Assembly: GCF_008831285.2 (NCBI RefSeq)
Contig: NC_045139.1
Span: 7,906,204-7,970,203 of the forward strand
DNA: 64,000 nt
Source of the DNA: Nymphaea colorata
Lineage: Eukaryota; Streptophyta; Magnoliopsida; Nymphaeales; Nymphaeaceae
Direction: 5' to 3'
Part shown: in pieces, positions 35,374 to 45,784 of the stretch
How positions within the stretch are numbered: the stretch's first letter is position 1
Layout: each line of letters starts with the position of its first letter
Translations under genes and position numbers: made by a program
Notes under the pieces: model-generated
What the model was told of the DNA's origin: nothing
Seen by the model: the letters and a program-made list of their open reading frames with translations, nothing else
Database searches by the model: none

Positions 35374-35380
35374 TATAAAA
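35374..35380 (+). promoter_or_regulatory. Possible TATA box for the first NHL gene
   Basis: TATAAAA in AT-moderate context about 285 bp before the ATG at 35660. A leader of about 250 nt is possible but long; no start site can be read directly. Confidence 0.25.
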
Positions 35381-35659
35381 TTGAAAATAAGAAGAAATAA
35401 AGGCAAAGCGTTGTGATTGAGATTTAATGAGTCGTTGATAGCGCATAATTGCAGAGAAGATAGGATATTGATTGGAGCTGTTGGCTCGATCGATTTAGAA
35501 CGAAACAAACTCAACTGAACTGATCATCACCTTATCTTTTCTCTTCTGATGAGCAACAAATGAAACACAGTTCGCTCTCATCTGCAACCAGGAGCCAACT
35601 GCTACCAACATAATTTCGATCCCTGCCCTTCTCACGAATTCCTTCTTAGCACACTTCGT

Positions 35660-36313
35660 TTGGCTCATTTCCCCAAGACAATGCCTCAATCAGGGCCACA
35701 GTATTCCCAGCAAAAGACCGTCGAAACCTTTTCGCCTGACTGGTTGCTTATGGCGATTGTTTTGTGCCTCTTCATCTTCGTGAGCGTCGTCTTGCCCGCA
35801 GCTTTTTCCATTCGTGAGCCTTCTGGCGGGAATTACTACGTAGAGAATGCGTGCCTGATAGAGTTCAACTTAACCGGCAAAAATTTACTTCAATACAATC
35901 TCAAATTGGACGTTAGCATCACGAATCCGAACAAGAAGTGCCATGTCTACTATCAGCAGCTTCAGGCATCTGCAAGTTACGAGGGAGAAATTATTGCCTC
36001 GGCTTTACTGCCTACCTTCCGTCTGGAGCACAAGAAGACGGTCGTCATTCACCCCGCTTTTGGTGGGCAGTCTGCAATCGGGCTTGATGATCTGAGTGTC
36101 AATGAGTTCATGAAGCAGAGATCAGATGGTTTTTTCAGAATAAATGTTGAGATTAATGCCAAGATGATAGAGAGCCTTGGGCTGCTTACGACAGATGAGT
36201 TCTCTGCAAGCATTTGGTGTGGATTGACGATACCCCTGCTGCCGTCGAATAGCTCTGCCTCCGGAAATGGTGGATTCACAAGGACTGAGTGTGAAGTGAA
36301 AACCCTAATATGA
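35660..36313 (+). CDS. NDR1/HIN1-like (NHL) protein with LEA_2 domain (217 aa)
   Basis: Single-exon gene for a type II membrane protein of the NDR1/HIN1-like family; members are plasma-membrane associated and linked to defence and abiotic stress. A short N-terminal cytosolic segment (about residues 1-27) precedes one transmembrane helix at about 28-50 (WLLMAIVLCLFIFVSVVLPA). An extracellular LEA_2-type beta domain follows, with YYVENACLIEFNL, the conserved NPNK in LDVSITNPNKK, and a C-terminal GGFTRTECEV. Potential N-glycosylation sites include NLT. The start at 35660 gives MAHFPKTMPQSG; the second Met, seven codons later, is an alternative. A second NHL gene lies 1.2 kb downstream in the opposite orientation. 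Compared with that neighbour it has a shorter, less Pro-rich and less Cys-rich N-terminus, so it is not a recent copy. Confidence 0.92.
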   Translation: MAHFPKTMPQSGPQYSQQKTVETFSPDWLLMAIVLCLFIFVSVVLPAAFSIREPSGGNYYVENACLIEFNLTGKNLLQYNLKLDVSITNPNKKCHVYYQQLQASASYEGEIIASALLPTFRLEHKKTVVIHPAFGGQSAIGLDDLSVNEFMKQRSDGFFRINVEINAKMIESLGLLTTDEFSASIWCGLTIPLLPSNSSASGNGGFTRTECEVKTLI

Positions 36314-37533
36314 TGGGTAATGTACTACTCATTCATCTGAGTTCAAACTAGCATGAGATCTTGGGCATTGATTAAATATTGCGTCACATCTAGCGTTTAT
36401 TGAGGCTGAAGGCAAGAAATTGTTCATTACTAAGTAGCAGATCTTCAACTGCTTGTGTGGAGTTAAGGTGACTGAAGAATTTCAGTAGCGAACTTTCTTT
36501 TGCTTGTTTTTTCTTCTGCTTTTGATGCAAAATCAAAGAAGTTCAGGAAGTATGAACAACAAATTTGAGTTAATTCCTTTTGTGGCGTGACACGGAGACA
36601 TTCAATATAAAATTTTTCATCTTGACTAATTTGATATTTGCTTTGGACGATCAGATATTCGTTCTCTCTCGTTTCTGAGGGAAAAGACTCGTGTATCTCA
36701 GTTGAAAACTCAGACGCGAAATCTCTTGTTTTAGACTCGATTGTCTGGATGTCTCTGTTCTTAATATGAGTTCTTATGCAGAATAGAGTACATGAAAGCC
36801 AAACACCCCTTGATTGTTAAACTGAAACATAATATCGAACACACTATTTATATGACATTATTAGAAGAACAGTTTTTCATGGATACCCATTTGAGGCAGA
36901 TATCTTGCGTGCGTGTGGTTCAACGTCGGTGTTTAGGCATAAAATGTACAGCATGCGTGATTTTTTCTTTGTCTCTAATTTTCGCAATTTTTCATAAGGT
37001 TGAGGGACGTTTTCGTCTAAGAATCATCTTTGTGCTAATCCTCCACCTGAAAATATGAACACAATAGTTTACTGTAGGATTAAAGTCACGCAACCGAACT
37101 GGACTTCTGTAATCCATAGCGGATTCCAGGCTACAGTAATTTTTTTTTTCAGTTTGATGCTTTTGGGCCTGCCTACCATCTGATCTGGTTATCTTCTTCA
37201 TGTATGCCCATCTTAATCTCTTAAACCTCTGTCTTGTGATAAGAAATCTTCTCACGACCAACTTTAGATCATTATAGCTTTTTTGATTTTAGATGTAAAG
37301 TTCAGTGATGGTGCTGAATCAAATTTAAATTATGAAACAGAAGCAGAATAAACAAAACTACAAATGAAAAATAACAAAGATCCTCTACAGAGAGAACGAC
37401 TTTTATTATGTACACACCAAAAGTCCCAACAAAAATGAAGAATCTCAATCACCAGCCACAGCTAATGAACACGGAGAGATCTGTGCAAGAGAACAAATGT
37501 GAACCCAAAAATGAATGAAACGTCCCAGAAAAA
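36314..37533. other. Spacer between the convergent NHL genes
   Basis: Holds the 3' untranslated regions of both genes. No additional gene or element recognised. Frames of 60-90 codons here are AT-rich and unrelated to known families. Confidence 0.7.
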
Positions 37534-38241
37534 CTAATAGTGCACATGACATTTGGTTCTTGTGAAGCCACCAGTTCCAGATGATGAAGAGCTTTTGGAG
37601 TTCAATGGAACCATCAAGTAGCACCAAACCTTTGGATTGTACTTGGTTGTCTTCAAATGCCCAATTTTGAACCTCATCTTGGGTTTAATCTTGACATCTA
37701 CGTAGAAAAACCCACTGTCCTTCTGTTCATTGAAGTCACCAGCAATGAAGTCCCCAAGAACCATCAAAGCCTGTCCCCTGAAGACAGGCTGCAGTGTGGT
37801 GGTGTTCTTATGCCCCTGATAGAAACCAGGCAGCTGAACCCACCCGAACCGCTCTCCTTCGTAGTACGCCGCCGCGTCGAGCTCGTCGTAGTCAATCCCG
37901 ATCTTCTTGTTGGGGTTCCTTATGCTGACATTCAATTTGAGATCGTAGTGCAGAGTGTTCGCATTGGTCAAGTTGAACTGTGTCAGGGAGGCATCTTCTA
38001 CGTAGAACTTGATGGCCGTCGGCCGGAGAACGAGCCAGATGACGAGGGCGGCGATACCGAGAATGACAACAATGGCGATGATGAGCTTGAGTAAGGTGCC
38101 TAGAAGGCAGCAGAGGCCGCAGGAGCGATGGCGGCGGCCGGGGCTTTGGTAGGCTTGTGAGGGGTGTTGGGGAGGGGCTTGGACACCTTGGGGACCGGCG
38201 TAATAGGCTCCATTAAAGTTGGCCGGCTTGGATTCAGCCAT
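37534..38241 (-). CDS. NDR1/HIN1-like (NHL) protein, YLS9/NHL10-like (235 aa)
   Basis: Intronless gene for a type II membrane protein of the NHL family. The N-terminal tail is Pro/Gln/Tyr-rich (GPQGVQAPPQHPSQAYQSPG). A basic and Cys-rich motif (RRHRSCGLCCLLG) precedes a transmembrane helix at about 48-72 (LLKLIIAIVVILGIAALVIW). The LEA_2 domain contains IKFYVEDASLTQFNL, LNVSIRNPNKKIGIDYD, GFYQGHKNTT and the C-terminal GGFTRTKCHV. The Cys-rich juxtamembrane motif and YYEGERFGW fit the HIN1/NHL10/YLS9 branch, which is induced in hypersensitive response and senescence in other plants; expression of this copy is unknown. A TATA-like TATATATTC on the minus strand lies about 110 bp upstream. The Met chosen is the first in frame. 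Confidence 0.93.
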   Translation of the reverse strand: MAESKPANFNGAYYAGPQGVQAPPQHPSQAYQSPGRRHRSCGLCCLLGTLLKLIIAIVVILGIAALVIWLVLRPTAIKFYVEDASLTQFNLTNANTLHYDLKLNVSIRNPNKKIGIDYDELDAAAYYEGERFGWVQLPGFYQGHKNTTTLQPVFRGQALMVLGDFIAGDFNEQKDSGFFYVDVKIKPKMRFKIGHLKTTKYNPKVWCYLMVPLNSKSSSSSGTGGFTRTKCHVHY

Positions 38242-38345
38242 GAGAGAAAGGAATAAGGTAGTTGCTCGAAACTTGAAAGGTTATTGAGGCTCAGGCAGTA
38301 ACCGAAAGAGAAGAGGGATGAATAGACAGGGGAAGCTCAAGAGAT

Positions 38346-38355
38346 GAATATATAG
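38346..38355 (-). promoter_or_regulatory. Probable TATA box of the NHL10-like gene
   Basis: Minus-strand CTATATATTC about 105-115 bp before the start codon at 38241, in an otherwise GC-richer stretch. Position fits a leader of about 80 nt. Confidence 0.5.
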
Positions 38356-38793
38356 ACGCCGGAAATACGCGGCACGCGTTTTGTGTGTGGCCGGGAAACG
38401 CGAAAATTGGTAAGAAAGAGCGGAAACTTTCAAGGTGTGGACGTTGGAACTTTCATGGCGTTTGGTGCCTTCTCTGTTGTGCCATGGTCCATAGAAGCTT
38501 CGAAGCTGAAAGTTTTTCCCTTGACGGAATGGGAAAAGGACGAAAAAAACGGCTGGGGGATGGTCATGGTATGATCCTCCACGGGTCGGGTCTGACTTCG
38601 AGTCCTCGAGAGACCGTCTCTCGGGAAGCTTCGGACTTGATCTTCCGGTTGGGGAAGCCTACGAAAATTCAAGGAAATAGCGAGAAGGAAAAAGTCGAGT
38701 GAAACAAAAAATAGTAGTACTAATTATAGTAAGGATCGCGGATGGGTTTGGATCTGAATATTGGATTCTATATCGATCATTGAGGATCAAGAG

Positions 38794-39083
38794 GTAGGTA
38801 TGTACAACGAGTTCAGCTAATTCGTGTTCAACTCATAAACAAGTCGAGCTCAAGCTCGTTTTTGAGTTAAAACTGGAGTTATAAATGAATAGAGTTCAAG
38901 TTACATCAATTTGACTTATTTAAATTCGACTCTTCATGTGTTATATCGATAATTTTTTATAAATTTTAATATTTTTTTGTACTTTTTATCATTATTTATG
39001 AATCAAAGTGACATAAACTTGAACAAGTCATTTCGAGTTCGCCTCGTAAGCTGGAGCATGACTCGCTTGTTGTACATCCCTAC
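38794..39083. mobile_element. hAT-like MITE (about 290 bp)
   Basis: The left end GTAGGTATGTACAACGAG is nearly the reverse complement of the right end CTCGCTTGTTGTACATCCCTAC. Internal AGCTCAAGCTCG and GAGTTC words link it to the TCGAGCT elements elsewhere in the window. Non-coding. Confidence 0.6.
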
Positions 39084-40271
39084 TGATGAACGTATATGTA
39101 GTAAAAATTTGGAAACTGAATCGAATCCGCCAAAAGACTAACCCCATAATCAGCAAAAAGATATAATTAATATATTAAAAAGACATAGACGACAAATACA
39201 TAAGTAGTTTGGTAAAATCAAACTATTTAAGAACAATGTAGTATTATTTCATCTTATCATTTAAAGAGCCAAACCTCTCGTCCCTTAAAATACATGATCT
39301 AGTATCTCAGGTGTTGCCCCCTCCATATTGGTCACCTAACCTAATAGTGTAAAACTTTATAGCGAAGGCCTCTCAAAAACAAGAAAATGCTGATATACAT
39401 ATTGTAACACTCCAGAAGTTTAGTCCCAAGATTGTGCGAGATCAAACTTATAAATTGTCAACTGTCCCATATTTTCCTACGAAAACAATCTGAAACAAAT
39501 TGGCGCTTTGGAGATTGAAAGTTTCTTACTGATGGCTTGAGTTTTTGTTCTTGTTTTATGTTATGTATGCTATGTATTTGATGTTACCAATGAGCGACAT
39601 TATTCTGTAATTGGAACATAAAGGAGGTGAACAAAAGGGCGGAGTGTGCACACTAGTGGAGCCAGTGGCTGGCGGGGGCACTAGTTCAATAACCTTAGTG
39701 TTTTAAGGGCACCTATATATATAAACAACAAATATATGAAATTATTAACATAAAATAAATAAAATTTGTGAGGTTGGTGTGGCCAACTGCCCACACTAGC
39801 CATCATGTGGCTCCCGAGTGCGCATTGATATGACAATTCATAAAAAAGAAGGCATGTTTGATCATCATTCACATTTGGTTGGGGGAACTTTACCTTTTGT
39901 TATTATAATACACATGATGTCTAAAAAAATGCACTTTAGCTTGTTCTTTTCCCTGCTTAAGAAACGGGCATGACCACGCTACCCATTCTACATTCATGGA
40001 AGTCAACTAAAAAACCTATATCCAATTTGAATTTGATTGCTAATCATATGTGGACTTTCGAGTCGGTTTGACAAAGGGAATAATGTGTAACTGTTTCATA
40101 CATATGTTCCAAAATTTAAGACAGATTCATATACCATGGCAACAAATGTTTCACAATTTTGAAAGATACAAGTGTTTCATGAATCTATTCTAAATTTTAA
40201 AGCATATTTATAAAAAATTACAAGCTGTTCTTATCACCAAACCGTTCGATCAACAACATTAGATAACATTA

Positions 40272-40369
40272 GGATTCTTAATCATCAAGTACATGTTGTT
40301 TATTAAAAATTAAGTTTGGATGGGATTCTTAATCATCAAGTACATGTTTAGTAAAATTAAGTTTAGATG
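40272..40369. repeat. Tandem duplication, unit about 50 bp
   Basis: GGATTCTTAATCATCAAGTA plus CATGTT(G/T) and AAAATTAAGTTT occurs twice in a row with minor indels. Confidence 0.85.
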
Positions 40370-40793
40370 AAACCATTGAGACTTGCATAGAAGCGTCTCA
40401 AGGATGTCAACCCAACCAAAAGCAGCATTTGTAAATTTATAAACATGGGCCTTTAAAACTGCAAAAATGAGTACATCAAACTTTATGGTCTTTTTTGATC
40501 TGTGACACTTTAGAAATGAAGAATATTCATTTGACCTCATAGCAGAAGGGATGGTGGTAAGGATTAAGGAAGGACCTTTTTATAGTTTCCACAAAATTTT
40601 GAGCCCTATACCAGGAAATTCAAAGACATGTGGCCTTCTTTTCAATTAAAATAAAAGTTGGTTCTCAAATAAAAACATGTCTGTCCCATAATGCTTAATA
40701 CCCGCCCAAATCTGAAGTCATTTAGTTGGATCCGAACCTTAAATTCTACGTCGGGTTTGGTCATAAGCGGTAAAGGCGGAGAGAGAGGGAGAG

Positions 40794-43700
40794 ATGCAGC
40801 AGCAGCTTCCTCGACGGGCAAATTACGTCGTCTCGGGCTTCGCAAAACATGGGACCGGCTCCAAATTGATTCCCCGATCAAATCATTCTTCCCAGGTCGC
40901 CATCATCTTCCTCTTTCCTACCATTTTCTTCTTTTCTTCTCTCGAGGCTGCCCTTTCAAACGAAAATTGGCCGCGTTGCCTTGAGGAGTTTCTCTTTTTG
41001 CAGATTTTATATTATCACCGAGATTGAGATGGAAGCCTTCTACCATTATTCATGACTCATGAGTAATTGGATGTCGTGGTTCTTAACTCTTTTCTGGAAG
41101 CCATTTGGGAAGCCTATAAGTATACCATGAATTTCTTGATGGTGTTGTATGCATTTTCATCCATGTCATAAGCAGCCACTTAAAATGTAGTTTTCCTCGT
41201 TGGGCTTATGTATTTTCATCTTTGTCACCCAGAGGATTTCGCTTCGTCCTTAGCATATGTAATCACTAATTATACCCAAAGCACAAGGGAGGATGCTGCG
41301 ATATTGTCCCATTATCCCCATAGTAATCTCATCTCTTTCCCATTCATATCTGACCGTCAGAACGTATTGTTGTTGTCCTTTCACGAGATTAAGTTGTGTG
41401 AAATCTGATTAATCCCTTTCAATAGCAGGGGAACCCAAATTACAGGCGTCGTCAAGAGAAAATGTTGTCTGAACTGCTAAGCAGAGAATGGGCTCTGCTT
41501 CATCCGGGTACCAGGATTCATAAGATAATGGTGTCGGATACGGAAGGTCATTCAGGAGCATCACAAGCAGCAAACAAGTTTTCTTTCAGGAATAACACTT
41601 TTCCTCTATTGGGTGATGCTCTGATCGAGGAAACCAATTCGGAGCGTTGCTTTTTTGTGGTCAGGGACGATCTGCTGCACCCATTCGTCAATGGCAATAA
41701 AGCGAGGAAGCTAGATGCCGTTATTCCTCTTCTAGATGCGCATTCGGTGACGGATGTGGTAAGATGATCTTCCTTCTTATTAGCTGTAGCAGAGCAAATA
41801 AGGAAAGAGATTGTTGAACAAGGAAAAACTGATTGCCTTAAAAGAACTGAGCAAAACGGTGTTTAAAGTGAAAATATCATGTTCAGTTTAGTGGAGTAAG
41901 CACTGAGGCTGTCTTCCATTTTTTTTTTCCCCACGTCATTTGAGGCTTGTTATGATATGAATCTTGATCATAACCTCAAATTTCAAACTTTTTGCTGCAT
42001 GTTCTGCTGATTCCGTGTTGGGTATTTGTGGAACATTAATGTAGTATTTTGAAAGGTTTTATACATCTGGAATGATTTTTAAGTATGAAATTTCTGAACT
42101 GCACATGCATTAGGAAATTTTTAGGTTACATGCGGAGGCTGTCAAAGTGCGCACACTGCTGCTGTAGGTAACAATGTGTAGTAAATGGTGATAATCAATA
42201 TCAGTACATTTACCCAAGATGAACGGAAGATACTGATTTACAAGGCTATGCACATGCAGCTGTTTCTTGTGCAGAGAAAGGAGTAAGACCTCATTTACTT
42301 TTGAGGGGACGACAACCTGAAGTCTCTACAGGCTACAATTTGGTATCCACGATGTATGGCAACGTCATGTATATACCAACATCAGTGTATGCAAATAGGG
42401 AAGAAATGTTATCAAAAAATGCTGAAATTATTGCAGGTGAGAATGGATGTGTGTTGTCATTGAGTGATATTGTGGGCGCATCTCGAGGGCATGATAGAGC
42501 TGAATCAGCTGATGGAGTACCTTTCTCATCAAGGAGCTTGCATAACCAGCACATTGCACAAGGTACTTGCGAAAGAAGCCTGCGGAAAGTGGTTGTCATA
42601 AAGGAAGGTGCTGGAGATGTCGTAGCATTGCTAGGTATGGTGATCACAATGAAAATGCATGAACAATCCGAGCTATATGCCCATGCATCAATTCATCCCA
42701 TGCAGATGAGCACATGTTGATTTCTAAAATTGCTGATCATCTTGTTTCTTTATTTAGTTGTCTTCTAAAGTAAGTCACTTCATTGTGTATTCAGAATGAG
42801 TGGAGAATAATTGTCTTTGCATTGCTATCTTTCCATGACATTGAGATTGACAGTGAAGCAAATAAATCTGGTCAATTTGGTAGGACATTCAGTTCCTGAA
42901 CGTTGTTGGTTCTGGTCACTGTACTTATTGGCTGTTGGAGGCTGGAGCCCGTCTAAACCCCCACTACATTTTCATATCGGATATGACATATCCCCATCGG
43001 AGATGCATTAGTAACATCTTAGGTTCATTCACAAATCATTTTTCCTGAAATTCAGGTCAGTCCCCTATTTTATTTTCTTTAGGCTACGTCTCACTGTATT
43101 TCTTTGCTTAAATTTAAAACTAGGAATAGTTACTAGATGTGGGTTACAATTTGAATTTTCTGGAATGTAATTTATCAGTCTAAAGCAGCCCTCTTTTTTT
43201 TTTTCCTGGTTTTAAAGCGTTATGATTTCTTCATAGTTCATATCTATAATGTAGAATATAGGATATATATGTATGCAGATAGGTATATAGAAACATACTT
43301 ATTTTTGAAACGTCACAATTTTAGCAGTGCATCAAAATAGATTGTATCTGGTCATGTCATAGTCACCATGCGTCCGTTTTCTAAAATTTGCTTCCTCTCT
43401 TCCATCTTGCTTCTTACTTCTTCTTGTTTTTTAATCACATATTTAATTATGGAAACTTAAAGAGTTAAGACATTGTGCTATGTATCAGTAACCATGCAAA
43501 TATGTGGTAGGCAGTTAAAGCTTGTCTGCTCCTTTGAGCGCTCTTGTATAACCAAACTTGAATGCATAATATACCTCTTCCTACTTCGAAAACCTTAAAG
43601 AGGGATTTCCACAGAGTGACAATGCATTTTGATGCATTATGCACCATGAAGGATGCATGGTTTACAAATTGTAAGCTTTTATGTGGAAACAATGCTCTCT

Positions 43701-45717
43701 ATACTTCAGAATACTTGTTTGCTTTAAGAGTTTAAGTTCTCAATGGACATGGTCACAATTGGAAAATCAACTCCATGTATCATGAAGCAATATGCTTAAT
43801 AACATTGTATTAATATTGAATATTCTCTCTAGATTAATATTTCTAGCTGTGATTAAGAAACAAAATGTGCAAGGGAGCGGGTTTTCCCTGATTCACATGT
43901 ATTTTGGGGCCAATTTATTCAGGCTTACTTTTCGGGCCTGAATTTGCTTAAGTTGTGCTTGAGCTAGGCAGAATCATCTTTGATCGGTGTATAACCCAAG
44001 TTAGAGCTTCAGCTTGGGCTTGTTAAAACTACATATATATAACCATGAACCATAGATTCATACAAGTACATAAACTTGAAATAAAATTTTGATCTGCATA
44101 GTTAACAAAGTTTCCAGATGCTTTCTATAATTTTCAGCATTTTGTTCTGCAGGTTTAATTAGGCTTGTAGAATATCTGTCTCAACCTTCTTTATTTGGAA
44201 GGGCACATAAAGTAGAGGTTATTGTTGATGCTGGAACAGGCACAACCGCTATTGGCTTGGGATTAGGCATGCTACTTTTTGGGTAATATTCTCATTATAT
44301 TTGACATGTGTTTCTGACAGTGCTAGTAGCCTAGAGTGAGGCAAAGCATTTTGCAGTTGCATCATTGCTGCAGCCTTCAAACTCTGTCTCTCTCACAAAC
44401 ACACACACACACATGTAAATAAATAAAATAAATGTATAGATGCACATAGGCACTCATAAAATTCTTTATAGGGATTAGTAGGTGCGATCTAGTCTGTTCT
44501 ATACACTAACTAGAAGATCAGAAAGGCAAGTCCTGTTGCCTACTTTAAACCCTTTGAAGGGTTTATGAATGATTATTTACTAAAAAGTAGGAACTTTGAA
44601 TTTCAAAACACAAAGTCGTACTGCAGTACTAGCTGTTTCACTTTTCTTTTCTTGGTCTAACAGTCTTAACATATATGAACATGAAAAATGACTCATTGCA
44701 TATATTTTCTACTGAGTGTGTGGAGTAACACCTATAAGTTCAAATGAAACCATGACTTCCAATATGCTTGCAGCCACTATTATTGAGTGCACAATCCTGT
44801 TAGAGATGATAGGTGCAAACTTGTATTGTGCTCACATCTTGGTCATGTTTTCTAGATACGGTTAAGACTGGACATTGGTCCAGGTACCCGTTAGGTAGTC
44901 GGATATGGGCCGGGCTTCTGCCGGCCTGAAAAAATTTTGGGCCAGCTCAGTGCCTGTTAACCTATACATAATTTTTTATTATATTATAAATTATATATAT
45001 ATATATATTTTAAAATTTTACATAAAGCAGATCAAACTAAGTCACATGAGTACTTTAATAAGGTCCTTGTACTTGTATCGCCATACCCGTACTCAAAGTG
45101 GGTATTTGGACAGTGGACACACTTGGATACTTTTTAGATCAAAACTGAACCAAACTGCTTAATTTACGTGATTTAATTTTTTCCAACTCAGTTTTCATTA
45201 TGTTTTTAGAGTTACTGTTCATTAACATATAATGTTTTTATTTAAATCACTTGTTTATTTAAATGTTTGCTTTCATTTTTTATTTTTTTGTGTTATTTTT
45301 TATATATACATATATATTAGTGACACAAATATCATTCTCGGGTTTTTATTGGTGAGATTTTTCTCAGGTCTTTAGCAGCAAAGTTATTTTTTTTTGGAAA
45401 ACATGGAAAATTTTAAAAAAATAAAAAAAATAGATATAAATGAAATAAATGAGAAACTAATAGGAAAACATGAATAAAACTATATAAAAGTGATAAAAGG
45501 AATGTTTTAATGATAATAAAAAATTAAAAATGATGAAAATAATTTAGTTTAAGTTTATATTTAAATCTATGTTAATATCAATGCTAAAAAAAATAGAAAA
45601 ATGAAAAAATATGAAAAAATCGTGATAAATAATTTTTTCAATTTTCCCCTTTTTTTCGTTTTTCTGTTTTTTGACGTTAATATCGTGATATTTTTGAAAT
45701 ATCGCAATATCAGTGAC

Positions 45718-45784
<67 letters not shown>

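Larger units (their letters stand above)
38242..40793. other. Spacer between the NHL10-like gene and DCD2
   Basis: Contains the NHL promoter, a hAT-like MITE at 38.79-39.08 kb, a possible element at 39.65-39.83 kb (AGTGGAGCCAGTGGCT on the left, CATCATGTGGCTCCC on the right), and a 50-bp tandem duplication at 40.27-40.37 kb. No gene is supported. Confidence 0.6.
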
